From assembly GCA_039029455.1 (NCBI GenBank), contig JBCCGE010000081.1:1-14376 (forward strand): a DNA stretch of 14,376 bases, in the 5' to 3' direction. The notes beneath the pieces were generated by a model that worked only from the letters and a program-made list of their open reading frames with translations, had not been told where the DNA came from and searched no databases. Of this stretch, positions 1 through 7,229 are shown piece after piece. The first letter of the stretch is position 1, and every line of letters starts with the position of its first letter. Position numbers and translations under genes: made by a program. The stretch is from JBCCGE01 sp039029455 (lineage in GTDB: Bacteria > Pseudomonadota > Gammaproteobacteria > Arenicellales > Poriferihabitantaceae).

Positions 1-188
1 GTGCTTGGCCGCACCCATCCCTTGCTGAGGTACTCGTCAAGCTGACGACGTACCTCAGCTTGTTCAGGGGCGGACATACGATACTATCGCGGCTTGGGAG
101 GCTCGGCAGCCTCATCTTGCAAATGTATTTGATGTACTACTGCGCGCGCTGGTGGTAAGCCAGGTTCGGTAAACACGTCACGAGATAT
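1..188 (-). mobile_element. Ty3/Gypsy-type retrotransposon fragment: start of reverse transcriptase, disrupted
   Basis: Reading the minus strand toward base 1 gives DVFTEPGLPPARAV, then an 'HQIHL' segment, then PPKPR, a TAG at 84-86, YRMS, and in the same frame VRRQLDEYLSKGWVRPS, cut off by the window edge. In Ty3/Gypsy pol proteins the protease-RT linker and first RT block read roughly 'DVF..(L)PGLPP.R.VDH.I.L..GA.PP.RPPYRMSP.E..E.R.QL.ELL.KG.IRPS'. Nearly every landmark appears here in the right order and spacing. This is recognition from memory of the family, not a search. The conserved catalytic blocks, including YxDD, would lie beyond the window. The in-frame TAG makes this copy a probable pseudogene unless its host reads TAG as an amino acid. 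No bacterial retron or group II intron RT has this PP..YRMS linker. It is the same strand as gabD but a different frame. Contig chimerism is the main alternative to a genuine insertion. Confidence 0.72.
24..59. repeat. Near-perfect inverted repeat inside the RT-like fragment
   Basis: The arms are GCTGAGGTACTCGTCA (24-39) and TGACGACGTACCTCAGC (43-59) around a 3-base AGC loop. They pair completely except for one unpaired base in the second arm. The dyad lies in the codons for the AEVRRQLDEYLS segment, which follows the retroelement family on both arms, so it is coding sequence that happens to be able to fold. It is not followed by a T-tract on either strand, so I do not call it a terminator. 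Confidence 0.75.
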
Positions 189-267
189 CATTGTCTTTAA
201 GCCTTGAACTGAACAGCTTCTAATACGATATTTTACTTTATATATATCGCATAAAACATTGTTTATT
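189..267. other. AT-rich junction between gabD and the retroelement-like fragment
   Basis: This stretch is clearly richer in A and T than its surroundings, with a TATATATA run near 240-247. On the minus strand an open frame continues through it (GTG at 285-287 to the TAG at 84-86), but this part resembles neither gabD nor the retroelement family. No convincing terminator for gabD is visible: the best dyad (CGATAT and ATATCG arms) is weak and has no GC stem. If the window is a chimeric join, the breakpoint most probably lies here. Confidence 0.5.
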
Positions 268-1722
268 TTAAGAAATTCCTCCAACACAGAGATATTTCAT
301 TTCCATGTATTCGTCTATACCGTGGGTCGAACCTTCCCGACCAATACCGGACTGTTTGATTCCGCCAAAGGGCGCTATTTCATTGGAAATGATTCCGGTG
401 TTAATTCCTACCATGCCGTATTCCAGTGCTTCTGACACCCGCCATGTTCGAGCCAGATCACGGCTGTAAAAATAGGCTGCAAGCCCAAACTCGGTGTCAT
501 TTGCCTGCGCAACTGCATCGTCCTCGTCGTCAAATTTAAACAGCGGAGCCAACGGACCAAACGTTTCCTCTCGCGCAACAGCCATCGACTTGTCCACGTT
601 TGTCAGCAATGTTGGTTCAAAATAGGTGTGTCCCAGTTCGTGTCGCTGCCCTCCTGTGACGACGGTTGCACCTTTCGACACCGCATCTTCAACATGTGCC
701 TCGACTTTTTCGACCGCCGCGTTGTCGATCAGCGGACCCTGAGTAACGCCGTCGTCAAATCCGGAACCCACCTTCATTGCAGCGACCGCTGTTGCCATTT
801 TCTCAGAAAACTCATCATAAACCCCGGACTGAACATAGATCCGGTTACTGCAGACGCATGTCTGTCCAGCATTGCGATATTTGGACATCATCGCACCCTC
901 CACAGCCGCGTCAACGTCCGCGTCATCAAAGACGATAAACGGCGCGTTACCGCCGAGTTCCAACGCCACCTTGATGATGGAGTCCGAGCACTGACGCATC
1001 AGCACCCTGCCGACTTCGGTACTGCCGGTAAAACTGAGGTGGCGGACGGTGGGATTTGACGTCATTTCCTCACCAATCTCGCGACTTGAACCGGTCATGA
1101 CGCTGATCACCCCGGCAGGGACACCGGCCTTTTCGGCAAGCTCGCACAGGGCAAATGCTGAATACGGTGTCTGCGTGGCAGGTTTGACGACAACGGAACA
1201 ACCTGCGGCGAGCGCCGGCCCCACTTTGCGGGTAATCATAGCTGCGGGGAAGTTCCACGGCGTGATCGCAACACAGACTCCCACCGGCTGTTTGATCACA
1301 ATAAGTCGTTTGTCTGCCTGATGCTGCGGGATGACTTCGCCATTGACCCGTTTGGCCTGCTCTGCGAACCACTCGAGAAACGATGCGGCATACGCAATTT
1401 CTCCGCGAGACTCCAGCAACGGTTTGCCCTGTTCCAGTGTCATCAGCTGAGCAAGATCTTCCTGATTTTCCATCATCAGCTCGAACCATTTCCGCAGAAT
1501 GGTGGCACGTTCCTTGGGCAGCCGGCTGCGCCATTCAATCTGAGCCACTCGCGCGGCCTCAATGGCTCTGCGTGTCTCCTCAGCACCCATCATGGGCACA
1601 TTACCAATGACTGATCCGTCGGCCGGATTGGTCACATCGATGGTTTTACCCGAGTCGGCGTCCGCCCACTCCCCGTTGATGTAGCATTGCTGACGAAACA
1701 GCGAAGGGTTATTCAGTTTCAT
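268..1722 (-). CDS. gabD: Succinate-semialdehyde dehydrogenase (NAD(P)+)
   Basis: It oxidises succinate semialdehyde to succinate in the cytosol, the last step of GABA and related polyamine breakdown, feeding the TCA cycle. The product is a full-length 484-residue aldehyde dehydrogenase. The N-terminus MKLNNPSLFRQQCYINGEW closely follows E. coli GabD. The NAD(P)-fold motifs TPWNFP (154-159) and FTGSTEVG (231-238) are present, with the general base Glu255 in LELGGN and nucleophile Cys289 in NAGQTCVC. Cys291, two residues on, is the second cysteine also found in E. coli GabD. The C-terminus, EMKYLCVGGIS, is a normal family ending. An upstream ATG at 1750-1752 would add ten residues, but it lacks a ribosome site and family support, whereas GGTGA precedes the chosen ATG by 13 bases, slightly far. 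It follows purA by 60 bases on the same strand and may be cotranscribed with it. The gene is intact despite the foreign-looking sequence just past its stop. Cofactor preference (NAD or NADP) cannot be read with certainty. Confidence 0.95.
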   Translation of the reverse strand: MKLNNPSLFRQQCYINGEWADADSGKTIDVTNPADGSVIGNVPMMGAEETRRAIEAARVAQIEWRSRLPKERATILRKWFELMMENQEDLAQLMTLEQGKPLLESRGEIAYAASFLEWFAEQAKRVNGEVIPQHQADKRLIVIKQPVGVCVAITPWNFPAAMITRKVGPALAAGCSVVVKPATQTPYSAFALCELAEKAGVPAGVISVMTGSSREIGEEMTSNPTVRHLSFTGSTEVGRVLMRQCSDSIIKVALELGGNAPFIVFDDADVDAAVEGAMMSKYRNAGQTCVCSNRIYVQSGVYDEFSEKMATAVAAMKVGSGFDDGVTQGPLIDNAAVEKVEAHVEDAVSKGATVVTGGQRHELGHTYFEPTLLTNVDKSMAVAREETFGPLAPLFKFDDEDDAVAQANDTEFGLAAYFYSRDLARTWRVSEALEYGMVGINTGIISNEIAPFGGIKQSGIGREGSTHGIDEYMEMKYLCVGGIS

Positions 1723-1755
1723 AATAGATATTAATTCACCATGTATAGACATATT

Positions 1756-1778
1756 GCAGTGGGACCATGACTCACTGC
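1756..1778. repeat. Short inverted repeat between purA and gabD
   Basis: The arms GCAGTG (1756-1761) and CACTGC (1773-1778) are perfect 6-base complements around an 11-base loop. They start a few bases past the purA stop codon in the direction of transcription. There is no T-tract after it, so it could at most be a weak attenuating or RNA-stabilising hairpin. It may also be chance. Confidence 0.3.
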
Positions 1779-1782
1779 CGGA

Positions 1783-3075
1783 TTATTTAAAAGGATGCTG
1801 ACGAACGATCGTGTCGTCCCGTTCAGCACTGGTGCTGACAATATCGACGGGCAATCCCGTTAGTTCGGACAGCATGTTCAGATAGGTCTGAGCATTTGCA
1901 GGCAAGTTGTCGAAGTCCCGAATGCCTTCGGTTGTCTCTGACCAACCGGCAACCGATTCGTACACCGGCGAGCACTCCGACATCAGTTCAGCGCCATACG
2001 GTGACAATTCAAGCGATTCACCCCGGCACTCATACGACGTACAGATTTTTAGTTCATCCAGGCCGTCGAGAACATCCAGTTTGGTAACGCAGAGTGACGT
2101 GATGCCGCTGACCTGACAGGATCGCTTCAAAGCGGGCAGGTCGAGCCAGCCACAGCGACGCGGGCGTCCGGTCGTCGCCCCAAATTCATGACCGCGCTCA
2201 CCAAGACGCCTGCCGGTATCATCAAACAATTCGGTGGGAAATGGTCCGGCTCCGACTCGGGTTGTGTACGCTTTTACGATACCCAGAACCCGGTCAATCT
2301 CCATTGGTCCGATTCCGCTGCCCGTTGCCGCTGCTGCTGCGGTTGTATTCGAAGAAGTCACAAACGGATAGGTGCCGTGATCGACATCAAGCAGCATACC
2401 CTGAGCACCTTCAAACATCACGGCTTTGTTGTCACGACTGAACTGATATAACTCAGCTGCAACATCGGCAAACGTGTCTTCAAGCGATGCCGCAACCTCA
2501 AGAGTTTCCGCATAGCTGGATTCGACCGAGACTTCATCGGCACCGAAATAGTGCCGCAACGCGTGATTGTGAAAATCGAGCAGTTCGGAAAGTTTTTTTC
2601 GAAACAGATCGCCGTCGAGCAAATCTCCGACGCGGATTCCCCGTCTCGAAACCTTGTCTTCATAACACGGGCCGATACCGCGACCTGTGGTGCCGATCGC
2701 GTCCTTACCCCGGGCCTCTTCGCGGGCCACATCGAGTGCAATGTGATGAGGCAGAATAACCGGGCACGCCAGACTGACCTTTAGCCGATCCCGGATCGAG
2801 ACGCCTATCGCTTCCAGTTCACTGATTTCCTTGGCCAGTTGAGGCAGGTTAACCACAACACCGTTGCCAATGTAACAACCCACGCCGGCGCGCATGGCGC
2901 CGGACGGCACCAGATGGAGCACCGTTTTGTGACCGTCGATAACCAGCGTGTGTCCGGCGTTGTGACCGCCCTGAAATCGAACGACCGCATCTGCGTTTTC
3001 AGTGAGAAGATCGACAATTTTCCCCTTGCCCTCGTCACCCCACTGGGTTCCGAGCAACACGACGTTTCTGGACAT
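1783..3075 (-). CDS. purA: Adenylosuccinate synthetase
   Basis: This enzyme joins aspartate to IMP using GTP to make adenylosuccinate, the first committed step from IMP to AMP, in the cytosol. The 430-residue protein is normal length for bacterial PurA. The GTP-binding loop QWGDEGKGK is at 11-19, with the catalytic acid Asp14. FQGGHNAGHT at 34-43 contains the catalytic His42. The IMP/GTP segment GTTGRGIGP is present, as is the C-terminal guanine-binding region near TKLDVLDGLDEL. The ATG start gives the standard MSRNVVLLGTQWGDEGKGK opening. The upstream bases (AAGCTTTAACT) offer no clear Shine-Dalgarno sequence. It follows the DUF2065 gene by 81 bases, the arrangement seen downstream of hflKC in many gammaproteobacteria, and gabD follows it. 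No PurR operator resembling the E. coli consensus was found upstream. Nothing suggests damage. Confidence 0.97.
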   Translation of the reverse strand: MSRNVVLLGTQWGDEGKGKIVDLLTENADAVVRFQGGHNAGHTLVIDGHKTVLHLVPSGAMRAGVGCYIGNGVVVNLPQLAKEISELEAIGVSIRDRLKVSLACPVILPHHIALDVAREEARGKDAIGTTGRGIGPCYEDKVSRRGIRVGDLLDGDLFRKKLSELLDFHNHALRHYFGADEVSVESSYAETLEVAASLEDTFADVAAELYQFSRDNKAVMFEGAQGMLLDVDHGTYPFVTSSNTTAAAAATGSGIGPMEIDRVLGIVKAYTTRVGAGPFPTELFDDTGRRLGERGHEFGATTGRPRRCGWLDLPALKRSCQVSGITSLCVTKLDVLDGLDELKICTSYECRGESLELSPYGAELMSECSPVYESVAGWSETTEGIRDFDNLPANAQTYLNMLSELTGLPVDIVSTSAERDDTIVRQHPFK

Positions 3076-3157
3076 AGTTAAAGCTTAGATCGTTTGACAA
3101 TGCGCAATGCTGCGGTGATCGGGAGACCAGCAGAATGCGAGTCCTGAATTGTACTCT

Positions 3158-3346
3158 TTATCGGACCAGATAGAGCAGCACAACACCCGCGATCATGCTG
3201 ATAATCCCAACCGTTCTGAGTCGCTCCTCGGGCATCTGGCAAACCTCGAGCATAAACCGCTTGAATCCCGCCGGATTGAGAAACGGCAGCAGGCCCTCAA
3301 GGATGAGATAAAACGCAAATCCTGTTAACAGGTCCTGCCACTGCAT
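3158..3346 (-). CDS. DUF2065 family small inner-membrane protein (YjeT-like)
   Basis: A 62-residue protein with two hydrophobic segments (about 6-22 and 45-61) joined by a short polar stretch, PAGFKRFMLEVCQMPEERLRT. This is the pattern of the DUF2065/YjeT family, whose members are usually 60-65 residues and sit between hflC and purA. The function is unknown; the conserved position suggests a membrane role linked to HflKC, but that is inference. The ATG start is 26 bases past the hflC stop. No Shine-Dalgarno sequence is visible, so translation may depend on ribosomes finishing hflC. Confidence 0.88.
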   Translation of the reverse strand: MQWQDLLTGFAFYLILEGLLPFLNPAGFKRFMLEVCQMPEERLRTVGIISMIAGVVLLYLVR

Positions 3347-3372
3347 GCCGGGTGAGAAGCGAGGATGTCAGC

Positions 3373-4260
3373 TCAATTTGTGCTGGATGCGCTCCCGGTT
3401 TCGGACTGCTTGAAGTAGCGGAAGAAGTCTGAACTTGGGTCAAGCACCATCAGGTCGTCCTTGCTGTTGAATGTTTCCCGATACGCCTGAAGGCTTCGGT
3501 ACAGGTTGTAAAACTCCCGATCTTTGCCATATGCGTTTCCGTAAGTCGCGGTCGCAGTGGCATCGCCCTGACCGCGAATCTGTTCGGCGTCACGGTTCGC
3601 GTTGGCCAGCAGAATCTCTCGCTGACGGTCAGCATCGGCGCGAATTCTCTCAGCGGCCTCTTCACCCTGTGCGCGCAGTTCTTTTGCGACTCGCTGACGT
3701 TCCGCCTGCATTCGATCGTACACACTCTGACTGATTGTCGAATCCAGATCGACTCGTTTGAGTCGAACATCAATAATTTCGATTCCAAGATCGCGAGCCT
3801 CTTCGTCCATGGCTTTTCTGACCACCTCCATAATCTTGGCCCGGTCTCCCGAGATCACTTCTTGTACCGTTCGCTTACCAAATTCCTGGCGCAGACTGTC
3901 GTTGACTCTCTGCGACAAACGCAATCGCGCATTCGCTTTTCGCCCCTGCAGTCGAGTGAAGTATTCGTGGACATCTCTAACCCGCCACTTTACGAATGAA
4001 TCGACAACAAGGTTCTTTTTCTCAACGGTCAGGTATCGCTCCGGATCGGCATCCATGGTCTGAACCCTTGAATCGAAAAAACGAACGTTGTTCACGAACG
4101 GCCATTTCCAGTTTAGGCCCGGTTGAATATCGGAATCAATAATTTCTCCAAACCGGAACACAATCGCTTTCTCTCGCTGGTCGACGATGTATGCAGACGA
4201 CATCACCAACACCACCGCAATACCTGCGAGAACCAGTGCAACAAAAGATTTACCCTGCAT
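3373..4260 (-). CDS. hflC: HflC, SPFH-domain subunit of the HflKC modulator of FtsH
   Basis: HflC pairs with HflK in a membrane complex that encloses FtsH and modulates its degradation of membrane proteins; it faces the periplasm. The 295-residue product has an N-terminal signal anchor (about 7-26), followed by the typical 'QREKAIVFRFGEI' entry into the SPFH/band-7 domain and 'PGLNWKWPFV'. Then comes a long charged helix rich in Glu, Arg and Ala (about 185-230, ending AEQIRGQGDATA), which forms the wall of the cage in known structures. The C-terminal YNLYRSLQAYRETF and DLMVLDPSSDFFRYF motifs are classic HflC. AGGA lies 8 bases upstream of the ATG, a good ribosome site. Only 3 bases separate it from the hflK stop, so the two are almost certainly cotranslated. 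Confidence 0.96.
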   Translation of the reverse strand: MQGKSFVALVLAGIAVVLVMSSAYIVDQREKAIVFRFGEIIDSDIQPGLNWKWPFVNNVRFFDSRVQTMDADPERYLTVEKKNLVVDSFVKWRVRDVHEYFTRLQGRKANARLRLSQRVNDSLRQEFGKRTVQEVISGDRAKIMEVVRKAMDEEARDLGIEIIDVRLKRVDLDSTISQSVYDRMQAERQRVAKELRAQGEEAAERIRADADRQREILLANANRDAEQIRGQGDATATATYGNAYGKDREFYNLYRSLQAYRETFNSKDDLMVLDPSSDFFRYFKQSETGSASSTN

Positions 4261-4263
4261 GAT

Positions 4264-5520
4264 CTAATTCCTGCTTGAGCGATTTACGTCTCGCGAACTG
4301 TTTCGCAGACTGTTGTTTTCCGAGCGATTGATCGCCGCCTCTGTGGGGGACTGAAAACCACCTCCGGCTGCACCCCGGCTGCCGCCCTGGGACCGGCCCT
4401 GCATCAGCTGGTCAATGGGCAGGTACATCAGACTGTTACCGCCCTGTTGATCGATCACCAGTTTACTGGAACGACTCAGAACCTCCTCCATGGACTCCAG
4501 ATACAATCGGTCGCGCGTGACTTCCGGCGCTTTTTCATACTCGTCAAGTACCTGACTAAAGCGCGACGCCTCACCCTCGGCTTTGGCGATTACTGACGCT
4601 TTGTAGGCTTCTGCCTCCTCGATAATTCGAGCGGCAAATCCACGCGCTCTCGGCACGATGTCATTGGCATAGGCCTCAGCAAGGTTTTTCAAACGCTGTT
4701 CGTCCTCGCGCGCTTTGACCACGTCATCGAACGCATCTTTGACCTGAGCCGGCGGCTGCGCATCCTGCATTTCAACGGTACGGATATTAATCCCGGTCTG
4801 GTAACGATCAAGGATGGTCTGAACCAGATCTTTGGTTTCAGCGGCCAACTGGGCGCGTCCCTCACTGATTGCGAAGTCCATCGAATTTCGTCCAACGATT
4901 TCCCGTACCGCACTCTCAGTCGCCTGTCGCACAACGTCTTCTGCGATGTCCCGCGAATTGTATTCACTGACGTTGAAGAGCAGTTGTGTCGGATCCTTGA
5001 TATCGTAAGTTACCGCGAACTTGATATCGATAATGTTTTCGTCCTGCGTCAACATCAGTGCCTCGCGCGAAACAGACTGCTGAGCGCGACCCGAGCTGCG
5101 ATAACCGACTTCAACCGTATTTTCCTTTTTGATATTGACGATTTCGACCGTCTCAAAAGGTGCGGGGAAATGGTAGTGCAATCCGGCGTCATTGGTTTCA
5201 GATAAAGCGCCGAATCGGAGCTCAACCGCCTGCTCACCTTCCTCGACGGTGTAAAGTCCGGTGAAAAGCCAGAAGCCCAGCGCGATAAGAATACCCAGCG
5301 CGATGACGCCGCCACCCGGCGCGTTAACGGGCGGTCGATCATCACCGTCACCGCCTCCGGAACGTCGTCCTCCCGACTTGCCGCCAAACATCGAGTCCAC
5401 TCGATTTTTAACATCGCGAAAGACATCGTCCAGATTCGGCGGACTGTCCTGCCGTCCGCCTCGGTTTTGACCCCAGGGGTCACGGTCATCGCCGTTAGAT
5501 CCAGGTTGGTTCCAGGGCAT
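4264..5520 (-). CDS. hflK: HflK, SPFH-domain subunit of the HflKC modulator of FtsH
   Basis: This is the partner of HflC in the FtsH-associated membrane complex. The 418-residue protein has a cytoplasmic Gly/Asp/Asn-rich N-terminus opening MPWNQPGSNG, with DPWG at 14-17 and LDDVFRDVKNR at 30-40. One membrane segment follows at about 71-89. The SPFH domain begins YTVEEGEQAVELRFGA, and a long charged helix runs about 255-345. The MYLPIDQLMQGR motif comes near the end. The last 45 or so residues are low-complexity, rich in Gly, Ser, Asn and Arg. The ATG has only a weak GAG upstream (TGAGAAAA). It is the first gene of its group: ntrC lies 299 bases upstream, whereas many relatives have hfq-hflX there. 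Confidence 0.95.
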   Translation of the reverse strand: MPWNQPGSNGDDRDPWGQNRGGRQDSPPNLDDVFRDVKNRVDSMFGGKSGGRRSGGGDGDDRPPVNAPGGGVIALGILIALGFWLFTGLYTVEEGEQAVELRFGALSETNDAGLHYHFPAPFETVEIVNIKKENTVEVGYRSSGRAQQSVSREALMLTQDENIIDIKFAVTYDIKDPTQLLFNVSEYNSRDIAEDVVRQATESAVREIVGRNSMDFAISEGRAQLAAETKDLVQTILDRYQTGINIRTVEMQDAQPPAQVKDAFDDVVKAREDEQRLKNLAEAYANDIVPRARGFAARIIEEAEAYKASVIAKAEGEASRFSQVLDEYEKAPEVTRDRLYLESMEEVLSRSSKLVIDQQGGNSLMYLPIDQLMQGRSQGGSRGAAGGGFQSPTEAAINRSENNSLRNSSRDVNRSSRN

Positions 5521-5819
5521 TTTTCTCAGTAACGTTTTTCAAAAATTGGAAATTGTGCGTACGGTTATCGAACCATAACGGTCTTTCGATTTTCCTGAGT
5601 CACAATAATCGTTTAGTCGTTGATCCCATTGCAATCATCCGGTTCGAATCAAATCGATCTCAATCGATGAACACGGTTACCGGAAGCGCGCGAATTCTAC
5701 CATGTCGTCACAGCAAATCCCGTGACTCTTCATTAATAGTTAAGGCCGCTAATGGGATCACATTAAGATGTTACTGGCGCCGATTCATCAAAAATCAAGT
5801 GTATCGACCACTGTTTCGG
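5521..5819. other. Intergenic region between ntrC and hflK
   Basis: This holds the end of the ntrBC unit and the likely promoter of hflK-hflC-DUF2065-purA. I see no tRNA, no strong terminator for ntrC and no convincing small ORF. Several short dyads occur, including two ATCGAT palindromes (5653-5658 and 5663-5668) and GTTAT/ATAAC arms near 5564-5579, but none is strong enough to name. The plus-strand reading frames that enter it from the ntrC end are shadows. Confidence 0.6.
5694..5702 (-). promoter_or_regulatory. Possible extended -10 promoter for the hflK operon
   Basis: On the minus strand TGGTAGAAT fits an extended -10 (TGnTAnAAT) and is followed by a GC-rich discriminator. No good -35 lies 16-18 bases upstream (the hexamer at 17 is CGGGAT). 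Initiation here would give an hflK leader of about 165 bases. The call rests on one element only. Confidence 0.3.
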
Positions 5820-7229
5820 TCAGTCGAGACCCAGCTGCTTGGCCTTGCGTGTCAGGGTATTTCGGCCCCAGCCGAGAACCTCCGCCGCTTTTCTTCGATG
5901 CCCTCCCGTATACTCCAGCGCAGCCTGCATCAGCACGCGTTCAAATTCACCTTCCATCCGCTGCACCGATTCCACATCTCCTCGCGCCAGATTTTTGAAG
6001 ATTTGATCTCGCGCAGTAGATTGCCATGAATCAGGTGATGACGACGTAATTTGAGCGTTTTCCCTCGCTGACTGCTGAATTTCATTCGGCAAATCGGACA
6101 CTTCAATGCGCTGTCCCGGAGCCATCACTGCCATTCGATACATCAGGTTTTCCAGTTCGCGCACATTTCCGGGCCAGCGATACCACTCAAGGCAATCTAT
6201 TACCTGTGCCGAAAGACGTTTCTTTTCGCCACCGCTCGATTGCACCGCCAGTTCAAGAAAATGATCAGCAAGTTCTCCGATATCCTGAGCGCGCTGTCGC
6301 AACGCCGGGACGTCCAGTGACATCACGTTAAGACGATGAAACAAATCAAGTCGAAACCGTCCGTCGGAAACCGCCGCCTCAAGGTTCTGATTTGTCGCCG
6401 CGATCACGCGCACATCAACCCCGATTTCGTCGACACCACCGACTCTAAAGAATCGACCCTCGGACAGGACCCGCAACAACCGGGTTTGCAATGCGGCCGG
6501 CATGTCGCCGATTTCGTCAAGAAAAAGTGTGCCGCGATTCGCCTGCTCAAAACGTCCAATATGGCGGCTGGTCGCGCCGGTAAAGGCACCTTTTTCATGT
6601 CCAAAGAGTTCGGACTCCAGCAGTTCCGAGGGTATAGCCGCGATGTTGATCGCTACCAGCGGATACGAGCTGCGTGGGCTTGATGCGTGAACCGCCCGCG
6701 CCACAAGTTCCTTGCCGACACCGGATTCTCCCCGAATCAACACGTTCATATTTGTGGATGAAAGCCGCCCGATGACCCTGAACAAATCCTGCATTTGAGG
6801 GCTGCTGCCGAGCATTACCGACGGTTCAGAATTCCGGGCTTCATCGTTCGTAATGTTCGATGAATCGCTTATCGCCTTTGCGACCAGCGCCAGCATTTCG
6901 TCGATGTCGAATGGTTTGGTGAGGTATTCGAAGGCACCGTGTTTGAATGCACCGACAGCGCTGTCGAGATCACCAAATGCCGTCATCACAATCACCGGAA
7001 TATCAGCCTGCATCGATCGTATTTCCTCAGCAAGCCATAAACCGCTCTCGCCGGGCATGCGGATATCTGTCAATATCGCATCGGCAGTGCCGTCTCGATG
7101 CGCAAGGGCCTCGCGAGCGTCGATAGCATTGCTAAACATGCGAACTGCATAACCGGACTTTTCGAGCGCCTTCTGCAATACCCAGGAAATAGCCTCGTCA
7201 TCATCGACCACCCAAACCTTCGCACTCAT
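5820..7229 (-). CDS. ntrC: NtrC, nitrogen regulation response regulator and sigma-54 activator
   Basis: When phosphorylated by NtrB under nitrogen limitation, NtrC binds enhancer dyads and drives sigma-54 RNA polymerase open-complex formation with ATP. The 469-residue protein matches E. coli NtrC in length. The receiver has acidic residues Asp10-Asp11, phosphoacceptor Asp55 in TDIRMPG, Thr83 and Lys105. The AAA+ domain has Walker A GESGVGKE (167-174), the sigma-54 contact loop GAFTGA (214-219), Walker B GTLFLDEIGD (233-242) and RWPGNVRELEN. A C-terminal FIS-type helix-turn-helix (RKAAEVLGWGRNTLTRK) precedes the end. Two in-frame ATGs are possible; I chose the one at 7227-7229 because it overlaps the ntrB TAA as TAATG and has GAGG 7 bases upstream. 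The ATG two codons earlier has AAGGA at the same distance. Binding dyads for this protein lie in front of glnA and ntrB in this window. Confidence 0.95.
   Translation of the reverse strand: MSAKVWVVDDDEAISWVLQKALEKSGYAVRMFSNAIDAREALAHRDGTADAILTDIRMPGESGLWLAEEIRSMQADIPVIVMTAFGDLDSAVGAFKHGAFEYLTKPFDIDEMLALVAKAISDSSNITNDEARNSEPSVMLGSSPQMQDLFRVIGRLSSTNMNVLIRGESGVGKELVARAVHASSPRSSYPLVAINIAAIPSELLESELFGHEKGAFTGATSRHIGRFEQANRGTLFLDEIGDMPAALQTRLLRVLSEGRFFRVGGVDEIGVDVRVIAATNQNLEAAVSDGRFRLDLFHRLNVMSLDVPALRQRAQDIGELADHFLELAVQSSGGEKKRLSAQVIDCLEWYRWPGNVRELENLMYRMAVMAPGQRIEVSDLPNEIQQSARENAQITSSSPDSWQSTARDQIFKNLARGDVESVQRMEGEFERVLMQAALEYTGGHRRKAAEVLGWGRNTLTRKAKQLGLD

Noticed and set aside
84..287. 67-codon open frame treated as a stand-alone bacterial gene next to gabD
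   Set aside because: Its start lies inside gabD, its first 30 or so residues have no family features, and the rest continues past the TAG as retroelement-like sequence, so it is not an independent gene.
3076..3157. Possible purA promoter (TACAAT just after the DUF2065 stop) and PurR-like operator
   Set aside because: No acceptable -35 lies 16-18 bases from TACAAT, and no match to the PurR palindrome ACGCAAACGTTTGCGT is present; only a short tandem GCATTG repeat is seen.
5790..5820. Terminator after ntrC (TGACC and GGTCGA segments near 5795-5822)
   Set aside because: The arms do not pair well, and the following TGATTTTTGATG is not preceded by a GC stem.
5553..6029. 158-codon plus-strand open frame entering the ntrC-hflK gap
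   Set aside because: More than a third lies antisense to the end of ntrC, its residues look random, and no ribosome site precedes it.
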